From an uncultured Collinsella sp. (GTDB taxonomy: Bacteria > Actinomycetota > Coriobacteriia > Coriobacteriales > Coriobacteriaceae), in the NCBI GenBank assembly GCA_900543025.1, contig UQPP01000014.1, forward strand, positions 1 to 44,460: a DNA stretch of 44,460 nt, written 5' to 3'. Under the pieces are notes generated by a model. That model did not search any database, was not told the origin of the DNA, and saw only the letters and a list, made by a program, of their open reading frames with translations. Every line of letters starts with the position of its first letter. Within the stretch, counting starts at the first letter, position 1. Positions 24,702 through 31,710 of the stretch are shown here, in pieces. The position numbers and the translations under genes are program-made.

Positions 24702-24844
24702 GGTCTGGGGCCATCGGGGGCCGGGCCGGGTTAAGTTTGCTGCTCTACAGTCCTGCGCAAGACGGAAAGCACATTAAGTGCTTTCCTTTGCGTGCGGAAC
24801 TCGCGACAAACTTAACCCGCCCCGGCCCCCGATGGCCCCAGACC
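24702..24844 (-). repeat. Long hairpin element B1 (variable 38-bp arms, conserved 67-base core)
   Basis: Arms 24702-24739 and 24807-24844 form a 38-bp inverted repeat with one mismatch; they are very G+C-rich outside and end AGTTTG next to the core. The 67-base core (24740-24806), read on the minus strand, begins TCGCGAGTTCCGCACG and ends GCAGGACTGTAGAGCAG, the same as in B2. Inside it is a 9-bp hairpin GGAAAGCAC/GTGCTTTCC with loop TTAAT. Three of these pairs differ from B2, each with a compensating change. Confidence 0.85.
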
Positions 24845-24971
24845 TGACAAATAGGGACAGGTTTATTTTAGTCGGTTTTATCTGGGGTAATGCCGTACAT
24901 GCGTTTATCTAAAGATCTGAATTCAGATAACTGAATAGACTGTCTGACAAAATCGAAACCCGCACCAACCA
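24845..24971. other. Spacer between B1 and B2
   Basis: This 127-base stretch has no gene. It holds GGGACAGGTTTATTTT (24855-24870) and a 14-base perfect palindrome ATCTGAATTCAGAT (24915-24928), and is more A+T-rich than its surroundings. The first motif resembles short repeats that I have seen near IS200-like transposase relics in other genomes, but that link is a weak recollection. Confidence 0.4.
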
Positions 24972-25119
24972 GCCCTTTTGCTATCCCGGCGGGGTCCGCG
25001 GATATAGTTTATCGCGAGTTCCGCACGAACAGGAGGCCACTTAATGTGGCCTCCGTCGTGAGCAGGACTGTAGAGCAGGAAACTTTATCCGCGGACCCCG
25101 CCGGGAATAGCAAAAGGGC
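24972..25119 (+). repeat. Long hairpin element B2 (variable 39-bp arms, conserved 67-base core)
   Basis: Arms 24972-25010 and 25080-25119 pair over 39 positions with one mismatch and one bulged A. The core (25012-25078) has the same length as that of B1 and aligns to it without gaps. It begins TCGCGAGTTCCGCACG, holds the hairpin GGAGGCCAC/GTGGCCTCC with loop TTAAT, and ends GCAGGACTGTAGAGCAG. The arms differ from B1 except for AGTTT/AAACT beside the core. The right arm runs into the pnp terminator, so its outermost bases are part of that terminator. The core reads plus, opposite to B1. Confidence 0.85.
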
Positions 25120-25142
25120 GACCCCTGTCCGGAGTCGCCCTT
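25112..25142 (-). terminator. Terminator of pnp
   Basis: The 9-bp stem AAGGGCGAC/GTCGCCCTT (25114-25122 with 25134-25142), read on the minus strand, runs into CTTTTGC. It lies 23 bases after the pnp stop. The T-run side also forms the outer part of the right arm of element B2. Confidence 0.8.
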
Positions 25143-25165
25143 GTTGAACTGCTTATGTGTAGCTG

Positions 25166-27412
25166 TTACTCGGCGTCGTGGTGACGGCGGGGCTTGCGGC
25201 CTCCGTTGTCGCCGGGACGGCGCGGACGGTCGCTGCGCTCGGAGCGCTCGCGACGCGGACGCTCACGGCGCTGGAAGTGCTCGCCGTCGCCTTCGGAGGC
25301 ACCCTCGGCACGAGCAGGAGCCTCGGGCTTGTCAAGACGATCGAGCGAGATCTTGCCGCGATCGTCGACCTCGATGACGACGACCTTGACCTCGTCGCCG
25401 ACGTTGAGGACGTCCTCGACCTTCTCCACGCGACCCTTGGCGACGCGGGAGATGTGCAGCAGGCCGTCCTTGCCGGGCAGCAGGTTGACGAAGGCGCCGA
25501 AGGGCTGGATGGAGACCACGCGACCGGTGTACTCCTCGCCCGGCTCGGGAACCTTGATGATGAGCTTGATGCGCTCGACGGCCTGGTCGACGGACTCGCC
25601 GGTGCCGCCGACAAAGACGGTGCCGTCCTCCTGGATGTCGACCGAAGCGCCGGTCTCGTCCTGGATACCGCGGATGACCTTGCCGCCGGAGCCAATGACG
25701 TCGCGAATCTTATCGGTAGGAACCTGGATGGAGACGATGCGCGGAGCGGTGCTGCGTGTGGTGTGGCGCGGCTCGGGAATCACATCGAGCATCTTCTGCA
25801 GGATGAAGGCGCGACCCTCCTTGGCCTGCTGCAGGGCGCGGGCCAGGATGTCGAAGGTGAGGCCGGTGGCCTTGTTATCCATCTGCAGGGCGGTGATGCC
25901 CTCGGTGGTGCCGGTGACCTTAAAGTCCATGTCGCCCAAGAAGTCCTCGAGACCCTGGATATCGGACAGGACCACGGTCTTTCCCTCCTCCTGGATCAGA
26001 CCCATGGCGATACCGGAGACCGGGCGCTTAATGGGCACGCCGCCGTCCATAAGGGCGAGCGTGGAGCCGCAGGTCGAAGCCATCGAAGAGGAGCCGTTGG
26101 ACTCCATGACCTCGGAGACGACGCGGATGGCGTAGGGGAACTCGTTCTCATCGGGGAGCACCGGAAGAAGAGCACGCTCGGCCAGGTTGCCATGGCCGAT
26201 CTCGCGGCGCTTGGGGCTGCCCATGCGGCCGGTCTCGCCGGTGCAGAACGGCGGGAAGTTGTAGTGGTGCATGTAGCGCTTGCCCTCGGTGGGCTCAATG
26301 GTATCCAGACGCTGGCCCTCGTTGAGCATGCCGAGCGACAGGACGGAGAGCACCTGGGTCTGGCCGCGCTGGAACAGGCCGGAGCCGTGAACGAGCGGCA
26401 GGTAGTTGTCCTTCACCATGATGGGGCGGATCTCATCGGCGGCACGGCCGTCGACGCGCTCGCCGGTCTCGACGACCATGGTGCGCATGGCCTTCTTCTC
26501 GAGCTTCTTGAGCGCCACGGGGATCTCGCGCTCCCAAGCGGCCTGCTCCTCCTCGGTAAACTCGGCGCGGATGGACTCCTTCAGAGCCTCGACCTTACCG
26601 ATACGAGAGAGCTTGTCGGCGTCGCGAAGGGCAGCTGCCATCTCGTCGTAGTGGGCAAAGATGCGCTCCTGGACCTCCTCGACGGGCTGGTCGAGCGGAT
26701 ACTCCTTCTTGACGATGGGGCCGTTGACCTGCTCCCACTCGGCGACAAACTCGTCCTGGGCCTGGCAGAAGGCAGCAAGGGCCTCCTGGCCAAACTTCAT
26801 GGCGGCGAGCATGTCGTCCTCGGAGATCTCCTCGGCACCGGCCTCGACCATCGAGATGAAGTCGGCGGATCCGCCCAGCTCCAGGTCCAGATCCGAGTTC
26901 TCGCGCTCCTCGTAGGTGGGGTTGACGATAAACTCGCCGGTCTCCACGTTACGGCCGATGCGCACGCAGGCAAGCGGGCCCTCGAAGGGCACGCCACCGA
27001 GCGTCATGGCCAGGGAAGCACCCATGACGTTGATGACGTCGAAGGGGTTGACCTGGTCGGCGACGAGCGAGGTGGCGACGATGTGCACCTCGTTGCGGAA
27101 GCCGTCCGGGAAACTCGGGCGGATCGGACGGTCGATCATGCGCGCGGTGAGCGTGGCCTTCTCGCTGGGACGGCCCTCACGCTTGAGGTAACCACCCGGG
27201 ATGCGGCCGGCTGCGTACATCTTCTCATTGAAGTCGACGGTCAGCGGGAAGAAGTCGTAGTTCTTGCGCTCCTTGGAGACGACCACGGTGTCGAGCATCG
27301 TGGTGTCGCCCTGCTTGACCAGGCACGCGCCGGTGGCCTGCTTGGCAAGCTCGCCCGACTCAAAGGTGTAGGTCTTGCCGTACAGCTCAAAGGTCTTGGA
27401 TACGAGTGTCAT
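25166..27412 (-). CDS. pnp: Polyribonucleotide nucleotidyltransferase
   Basis: PNPase (748 aa) degrades RNA 3'-5' by phosphorolysis as a trimeric ring. Two RNase PH-like cores are visible (the second with GSSSMASTCGSTLALMDGGVPIK), then a KH domain (TDKIRDVIGSGGKVIRGIQDETGA) and an S1 domain (GEEYTGRVVSIQPFGAFVNLLPGKDGLLHIS). The tail of about 45 residues is rich in Arg, Glu and Gly (RRERPRRERSERSDRPRRPGDNGGRK), probably disordered and RNA-binding. The ATG at 27412 has AAAGGAG upstream. It follows rpsO, a classic pair, with a terminator and leader hairpins between them. Confidence 0.97.
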   Translation of the reverse strand: MTLVSKTFELYGKTYTFESGELAKQATGACLVKQGDTTMLDTVVVSKERKNYDFFPLTVDFNEKMYAAGRIPGGYLKREGRPSEKATLTARMIDRPIRPSFPDGFRNEVHIVATSLVADQVNPFDVINVMGASLAMTLGGVPFEGPLACVRIGRNVETGEFIVNPTYEERENSDLDLELGGSADFISMVEAGAEEISEDDMLAAMKFGQEALAAFCQAQDEFVAEWEQVNGPIVKKEYPLDQPVEEVQERIFAHYDEMAAALRDADKLSRIGKVEALKESIRAEFTEEEQAAWEREIPVALKKLEKKAMRTMVVETGERVDGRAADEIRPIMVKDNYLPLVHGSGLFQRGQTQVLSVLSLGMLNEGQRLDTIEPTEGKRYMHHYNFPPFCTGETGRMGSPKRREIGHGNLAERALLPVLPDENEFPYAIRVVSEVMESNGSSSMASTCGSTLALMDGGVPIKRPVSGIAMGLIQEEGKTVVLSDIQGLEDFLGDMDFKVTGTTEGITALQMDNKATGLTFDILARALQQAKEGRAFILQKMLDVIPEPRHTTRSTAPRIVSIQVPTDKIRDVIGSGGKVIRGIQDETGASVDIQEDGTVFVGGTGESVDQAVERIKLIIKVPEPGEEYTGRVVSIQPFGAFVNLLPGKDGLLHISRVAKGRVEKVEDVLNVGDEVKVVVIEVDDRGKISLDRLDKPEAPARAEGASEGDGEHFQRRERPRRERSERSDRPRRPGDNGGRKPRRHHDAE

Positions 27413-27425
27413 TGTTCTCCTTTAC

Positions 27426-27448
27426 CCCACAGGCCCCTTGCCTGCGGG
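27426..27448 (-). promoter_or_regulatory. Leader hairpin before pnp
   Basis: In the minus-strand RNA, CCCGCAGGC pairs with GCCUGUGGG (9 bp with one G-U) around a 5-base loop, ending about 13 bases before the pnp start, beside the ribosome site. In other bacteria pnp leaders carry hairpins cut by RNase III for autoregulation; a similar role is possible but unproven. Confidence 0.45.
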
Positions 27449-27513
27449 CTTCTCATGTGACGCGGGCCCCCTGCCCCCGCCACGCTTCAGAGCGTGATTG
27501 TTCGCGCCCTTAC

Positions 27514-27547
27514 ACAAAAAGAGCGCCCCGCTGCGCAGGACGCTCTT
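27514..27547 (-). terminator. Terminator of rpsO
   Basis: On the minus strand AAGAGCGUCC (27547-27538) pairs with GGGCGCUCUU (27528-27519), including one G-U pair, and is followed by UUUGUG after the terminal UU. It lies 15 bases past the rpsO stop. Read-through into pnp is likely, as in other rpsO-pnp loci. Confidence 0.75.
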
Positions 27548-27562
27548 AGCATGTACAAATCC

Positions 27563-27841
27563 TTACTGGATGTTGTCGCGGATGCCCAGAGCCTTGATGA
27601 GCTCACGGTACTCGACGATGTCGTTCTTCTTGATGTAGGAGAGAAGACGACGACGACGGCCGACGAGCATGAGCAGGCCACGACGAGTGTGGAAGTCCTT
27701 CTGGTGGGACTTCATGTGCTCGGTCAGCTCCTTGATGCGCTCGGACAGGATGGCGACCTGAACCTTGGGGTTGCCGGTGTCGACCGGGGTGTTACCGAAC
27801 TGGGCAGTCAGCTCAGCCTTGCGCTCTTTGGAAACAGTCAT
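27563..27841 (-). CDS. rpsO: 30S ribosomal protein S15
   Basis: S15 (92 aa) binds 16S rRNA at the platform. The family segments are clear: SERIKELTEHMKSHQKDFHTRRGLLMLVGRRRRLLSYIKKNDIVEYRELIKALGIR. The start is ATG 27841 with AAAGGTGAAACA upstream; 32 further codons of open frame upstream do not belong to S15. The N-terminus is a few residues longer than in E. coli. A 138-base gap separates it from recO. Confidence 0.97.
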   Translation of the reverse strand: MTVSKERKAELTAQFGNTPVDTGNPKVQVAILSERIKELTEHMKSHQKDFHTRRGLLMLVGRRRRLLSYIKKNDIVEYRELIKALGIRDNIQ

Positions 27842-27979
27842 TGTTTCACCTTTCGTTTCTTGTCGCCCGCGGGCGACATTATTCGCCTCGGACTGGGAAG
27901 CCGCCGGTGGAGCGAGCATCCAAGGTCGAGGTACCAACAGGTCGGTATGTTACCACAAGCGGCCCGCGCCTGCGCATCA

Positions 27980-28729
27980 TCACCGACCCAACATGAATTC
28001 CATCGCACGGAGGCGCTGATCGGTGTGCGTCGCAGCCCAAACATGCGAAAGCCCCAATAAAAAGGCAGCGGTATGGGGATCGATCCTCTCGGCCATGAGT
28101 GCATCGAAGGTCATGGACATGAGGGCGCGCAGCCACGCGACCTCACCGGTCGACACCAGCTCGGCACCCGGAACGCTCGACGCGCACGACCCGCACATGA
28201 GCCCGCCCGCCCGGGGCGAAAAATACGACAGCATGGGGTCTCCGCACAGCACGCAGGCCGAAAAATCGGGTCGATAGCCAACGTGCGACAGCAGCTTAAA
28301 GACATATGCAGCCACAAGTAGATCCATATGCGCCGTGTCGAGCCCGCTGCCCACCAGGACAAGCGCTCGCTGCGTGATGGCAAAGGTAAACGGGTCCTCG
28401 GCGTCTTCGAACGAGCATACACGCGCGACCTCGGCGATTGCGCTTGCGGCACAGGTCGTCTCGTAATCGGGCGCAGCGCCGAGCGGCGCCTCCATAAGCT
28501 CGGCCTGGGAAACCACGTCGAGCGACCGTCCATGCGCGAGCAGCATATCGACGGTGCAGAACAGCTCGCAGCGCGCAGCAAGGCGCCCACCGGGTTTGCG
28601 GGCGCCCTTTGCCACGGCGCGAACCTGCCGACCCCGCTCGTCAAGCATCGTCAAGATCAGGTCCGTCTCTTTGAGCTTCGTCTTATCGAGGACGAGCACC
28701 TTCGTGCGATATGTCCGGGAGCCTGCCAT
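27980..28729 (-). CDS. recO: DNA repair protein RecO
   Basis: RecO (249 aa) works with RecR to load RecA on SSB-coated DNA. The N-terminal OB fold (YRTKVLVLDKTKLKETDLILTMLDERGRQVRAVAKGARKPGGRLAARCELF) is followed by a helical domain and a zinc motif CVLC ... CGSC (about 159-183). It starts 15 bases after the era stop; the era-recO pair is common. The ribosome site is weak, which may mean coupling to era. Confidence 0.93.
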   Translation of the reverse strand: MAGSRTYRTKVLVLDKTKLKETDLILTMLDERGRQVRAVAKGARKPGGRLAARCELFCTVDMLLAHGRSLDVVSQAELMEAPLGAAPDYETTCAASAIAEVARVCSFEDAEDPFTFAITQRALVLVGSGLDTAHMDLLVAAYVFKLLSHVGYRPDFSACVLCGDPMLSYFSPRAGGLMCGSCASSVPGAELVSTGEVAWLRALMSMTFDALMAERIDPHTAAFLLGLSHVWAATHTDQRLRAMEFMLGR

Positions 28730-28744
28730 GCGCGCCGCGCGTCC

Positions 28745-29821
28745 TTAGTCCTCGGCGTTGTAGCCAAAGCGGCGAATCTGGGCCTCGTCGTCACGCCAGC
28801 CGGCCTTGACCTTCACGTCCAGCTCCAAAAAGACCTGCGTGCCAAAGATGCGCTCAAGATCGCGACGGGCGTCGATACCGATATGTTTGATCATCTCGCC
28901 GCCCTTGCCGATGATGATGCCCTTTTGCCCCTCGCGCTCGACGTAAATGGTGGCGTGCACGCGCAGCACCTTCTTGGTCTGCTCGAGCGCATCGCAGATC
29001 ACGCCAACGGAGTGCGGGATCTCATCACGGGTGCGGCGCAAGACCTTCTCGCGCACAAACTCGGCAACGAGCGTCTCGTCGGAAGCGTCGGTACCCATGT
29101 CCTCGGGGAACCAACGCGGGCCCTCGGGCAAAAAGTGCGCAACGGTCTCGATAAAGGCATCGACGTTGAAGTTCTTAACCGACGACGTCACGATCTCATC
29201 GTCATATTCCATGAGCTCGTGGGCTGCCTTAAGCTGCTCCATGACCTGTGCGGGGTCGGCCTCATCGGCCTTGGTGAGCACCAGGACCTTCTTGGAACGG
29301 GCGTTTTTGACGCGTTCGGCAACCCAGGCGTCTCCCCTGCCGATCGGCTTGGTGGCATCAATCAAAAACGCGACGACATCGACATCGTTCAGCTCGAACA
29401 GCGCGCTCTTGTTGAGCTCGGACCCCAGGCCGTCCTTGGGCTTGTGGATACCCGGGGTATCGACAAAGACCAGCTGGTAGCCGGGACGGTTGACGACGGC
29501 ACGCATGCGGCGGCGGGTCGTCTGGGCCACCGGCGAGGTGATGGCGACCTTTTTGCCATAGCAGGCGTTGAGCAGCGTGGACTTGCCGGCGTTGGGGCGG
29601 CCGACCAGCGCCACGAAGCCGCTGCGGAAACCGGGCTCAACGTCGCCAAAGCCCGCGAAGCTGTCGCCCTCGTCGCACAGGGCGTCGAGTTCCTCGTCGC
29701 TCATGCCCTCAAACGGATCGAACTCCTCGACATCCTCATAGGCATCGTTCGCTTCGGCATCCACCGCATCCAGGGACTCGTCGTCCAGAGTTTCATCGAT
29801 AGGCTGCATAGTGTCGGACAT
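28745..29821 (-). CDS. era: GTPase Era with N-terminal acidic extension
   Basis: Era (358 aa) binds the 3' end of 16S rRNA and assists 30S assembly. P-loop GRPNAGKST (74-82), DTPGIHKP (G3), TKAD (G4) and a C-terminal KH domain (EREGQKGIIIGKGGEMIKHIGIDARRDLE) are present. Era normally begins just before SGFVALVGRPN; here about 65 extra residues precede it, strongly acidic (DDESLDAVDAEANDAYEDVEEFDPFEGMSDEELDALCDEGD, shown only to give the composition). ATG 29821 has AAAGGG 7 bases upstream, supporting the long form. It lies between dgkA (12-base gap) and recO. Confidence 0.95.
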   Translation of the reverse strand: MSDTMQPIDETLDDESLDAVDAEANDAYEDVEEFDPFEGMSDEELDALCDEGDSFAGFGDVEPGFRSGFVALVGRPNAGKSTLLNACYGKKVAITSPVAQTTRRRMRAVVNRPGYQLVFVDTPGIHKPKDGLGSELNKSALFELNDVDVVAFLIDATKPIGRGDAWVAERVKNARSKKVLVLTKADEADPAQVMEQLKAAHELMEYDDEIVTSSVKNFNVDAFIETVAHFLPEGPRWFPEDMGTDASDETLVAEFVREKVLRRTRDEIPHSVGVICDALEQTKKVLRVHATIYVEREGQKGIIIGKGGEMIKHIGIDARRDLERIFGTQVFLELDVKVKAGWRDDEAQIRRFGYNAED

Positions 29822-29833
29822 GGGAATCCCTTT

Positions 29834-30211
29834 CTAAATAAAGCCGAGCGCGTGGGCAAATACCAGCACGCCCACAATCGCGGCGGTGATGGAAAGTACG
29901 TAGACGGAGGCGGCGGCGATATCCTTCGCGCGCTTTGCCAGAGGATGGAGCTCCTGGGTCGCCAGGTCGACGATCGCCTCCATGGCGGTGTTGCACAGCT
30001 CGCCGTGAATCACCAGGCCACAGCAGATGATAACCGTGGCCCATTCGGCAATATCGAGCCCCACGATGCAGCCGGCAATGACGGTGCACACGCCCGCAAC
30101 GAGCATGACCTTGATATTGCGCTCGGTCTTGACGGCGGTGACGAAGCCCTCCATGGCGTAGGAAAACGACTTTAAGAAGGACGGATGGTCCTTGTTCGAT
30201 CCGGGAATCAT
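29834..30211 (-). CDS. dgkA: Diacylglycerol / undecaprenol kinase (DgkA family)
   Basis: The product (125 aa) is a small three-helix membrane kinase. The signature GELCNTAMEAIVDLAT is the Gram-positive form of the DgkA active site. In Gram-positives such enzymes phosphorylate undecaprenol, feeding cell-wall lipid carrier pools; some also act on diacylglycerol. The ATG at 30211 has AGGAG 6 bases upstream. The run ybeY-dgkA-era-recO is conserved in many Firmicutes and Actinobacteria. Confidence 0.93.
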   Translation of the reverse strand: MIPGSNKDHPSFLKSFSYAMEGFVTAVKTERNIKVMLVAGVCTVIAGCIVGLDIAEWATVIICCGLVIHGELCNTAMEAIVDLATQELHPLAKRAKDIAAASVYVLSITAAIVGVLVFAHALGFI

Positions 30212-30220
30212 AGACGGCTC

Positions 30221-30730
30221 CTAGTCGTGGGCGTGGTTGGTGATGGGGCCGACGTGGACCAGCTTGGGGTCCTCGCCGCGCTCGAGCGCCAGATCGCGCA
30301 GGATGGCATCCTCGCGGGCCTCCATGGCCTCAGCCTCGTCGTCCTCGATATGGTCATAGCCCAGCAGGTGCAGCATGCCATGCACGAGCATCAGGCGACA
30401 CTCGTCGGCAGGGCTATTGCCAAAGCCGGGGGCCTGACGGGCAATGACCTGCGGAGCCAAGATGATATCGCCGAGCTCGAGCGTCTCGTCGGCGGGAATA
30501 TCCTCGTCAAAGGCCGAGTCGCATTCAAACGAGAGGACATCGGTGGTACGGTCGATACCGCGCCACTCGTGGTTGAGCTCGTGCATCTCGTCCTCATCGA
30601 CATACGAAAGAGAAATCTCGACTTCACGTTCAACGCCCTCGGCGGCAAGCACGACCTCGCAGATGTGCTCTACCTCCTGCGCGTCGAGCAGCGTATCGAG
30701 CTCGGCATCGTTGCTGATCAATACACTCAA
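30221..30730 (-). CDS. ybeY: Endoribonuclease YbeY
   Basis: YbeY (169 aa) is a zinc-dependent single-strand endoribonuclease in 16S rRNA 3'-end maturation and ribosome quality control. The metal-binding motif HGMLHLLGYDH lies near residues 116-126, and TTDVLSFE is also typical. The start is TTG at 30730 with AGGAG 5 bases upstream, and it overlaps the phoH stop (TTGA). The C-terminal tail beyond the catalytic core (about 35 residues) is longer than usual. Confidence 0.94.
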   Translation of the reverse strand: MSVLISNDAELDTLLDAQEVEHICEVVLAAEGVEREVEISLSYVDEDEMHELNHEWRGIDRTTDVLSFECDSAFDEDIPADETLELGDIILAPQVIARQAPGFGNSPADECRLMLVHGMLHLLGYDHIEDDEAEAMEAREDAILRDLALERGEDPKLVHVGPITNHAHD

Positions 30731-31710
30731 CGGGACTCCTTTCGGTCGTGCACGCGCTTCTCGCGTACATCATCATAAGCATCGTATGCCTCGACGATAC
30801 GCCCCACCAAGGCATGACGCACCACGTCGGCACGCTCGAGGTGAGAAAATGCGACATCGTCGACACGACCCAAAATCTGCTCGACGTCGGCAAGACCGCC
30901 GCGACCCACCAGGTCGCGCTGACTCAGGTCGCCGGTAATCACAAACTTGGAGTTAAAGCCCAGGCGCGTCAGGAACATCTTCATCTGCTCGGGCGTGGTA
31001 TTTTGGGCCTCGTCGAGCACCACGAAGGCATCGCTCAGCGTGCGGCCGCGCATGTAGGCAAGCGGGGCGATCTCGATCACGCCGCGCTCCATAAGCTCAT
31101 CGGTGCGCTCGCGATCCATCATGTCAAAAAGGGCGTCGTAGAGCGGACGCATGTAGGGATCGATCTTTTCCTCAAGGGTACCGGGCAAAAAGCCCAGGTT
31201 CTCCCCCGCCTCGACAACCGGACGCGTCAAGATCAGACGGCCCACCTCGTGACGCTTGAGCGCGGCAACGGCGAGCGCCATGGCCAGATAGGTCTTACCG
31301 GTACCGGCGGGACCCAGGCCAAACGTGATGGTATGCGAGCGGATGGCATCCACATAGCGCTTTTGGCCGAGCGTCTTGGGGCGAATGGCACGACCGCGAT
31401 ACGAAAGCAGCACATCATCGCGAAGCGACGTAGCCTCGTGCTCACCGTCGCGCAAGACGGCCAGGCAGCGAGAGACATCGTCGGAAGACAGCGTGCGTCC
31501 GGCGGCCGCCTCGCGAAAAGCATGCTCGAAAAAGCGTGCCACGAGCTCGACCTCGTCCGGGTCACCGCTCACGGCGATACTGTCACCACGGGCGACCACA
31601 TGGGCGCGAACCAAACTCTCGAGCGCACGAAGGACGCCGTCGCCGGCACCCAAAACGCGCGAGGGGTCAATTCCCTCGGGAACGGTAAGTCTAATCTTCG
31701 AGGCTTCCAT
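30727..31710 (-). CDS. PhoH-like ATPase
   Basis: The product (327 aa) belongs to the PhoH/PhoL family, with Walker A GPAGTGKTYLA near residues 132-142, Walker B FVVLDEAQNT, and FVITGDLSQRDL. PhoL is widely encoded next to ybeY and is thought to act as an RNA helicase or ATPase in ribosome maturation. The start is ATG 31710 with GGGAGG upstream; it lies within the mtaB 3' end, overlapping 20 bases. The N-terminal 80 residues look like the usual KH-like region. Confidence 0.92.
   Translation of the reverse strand: MEASKIRLTVPEGIDPSRVLGAGDGVLRALESLVRAHVVARGDSIAVSGDPDEVELVARFFEHAFREAAAGRTLSSDDVSRCLAVLRDGEHEATSLRDDVLLSYRGRAIRPKTLGQKRYVDAIRSHTITFGLGPAGTGKTYLAMALAVAALKRHEVGRLILTRPVVEAGENLGFLPGTLEEKIDPYMRPLYDALFDMMDRERTDELMERGVIEIAPLAYMRGRTLSDAFVVLDEAQNTTPEQMKMFLTRLGFNSKFVITGDLSQRDLVGRGGLADVEQILGRVDDVAFSHLERADVVRHALVGRIVEAYDAYDDVREKRVHDRKESR

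Noticed and set aside
24486..24734. Small frames in the rnj upstream region
   Set aside because: They lack ribosome sites and family similarity, and cover promoter and B1 arm sequence.
24702..25119. B1 and B2 as integron attC sites or CRISPR repeats
   Set aside because: There is no integrase or cas gene, no cassette or spacer series, and the attC boxes do not match. The variable part here is the arm, not a spacer between repeats.
25178..27460. Open frame of 760 codons opposite pnp
   Set aside because: It is fully antisense to PNPase and rich in Leu, Asp, Gly and Val repeats, typical of a shadow frame.
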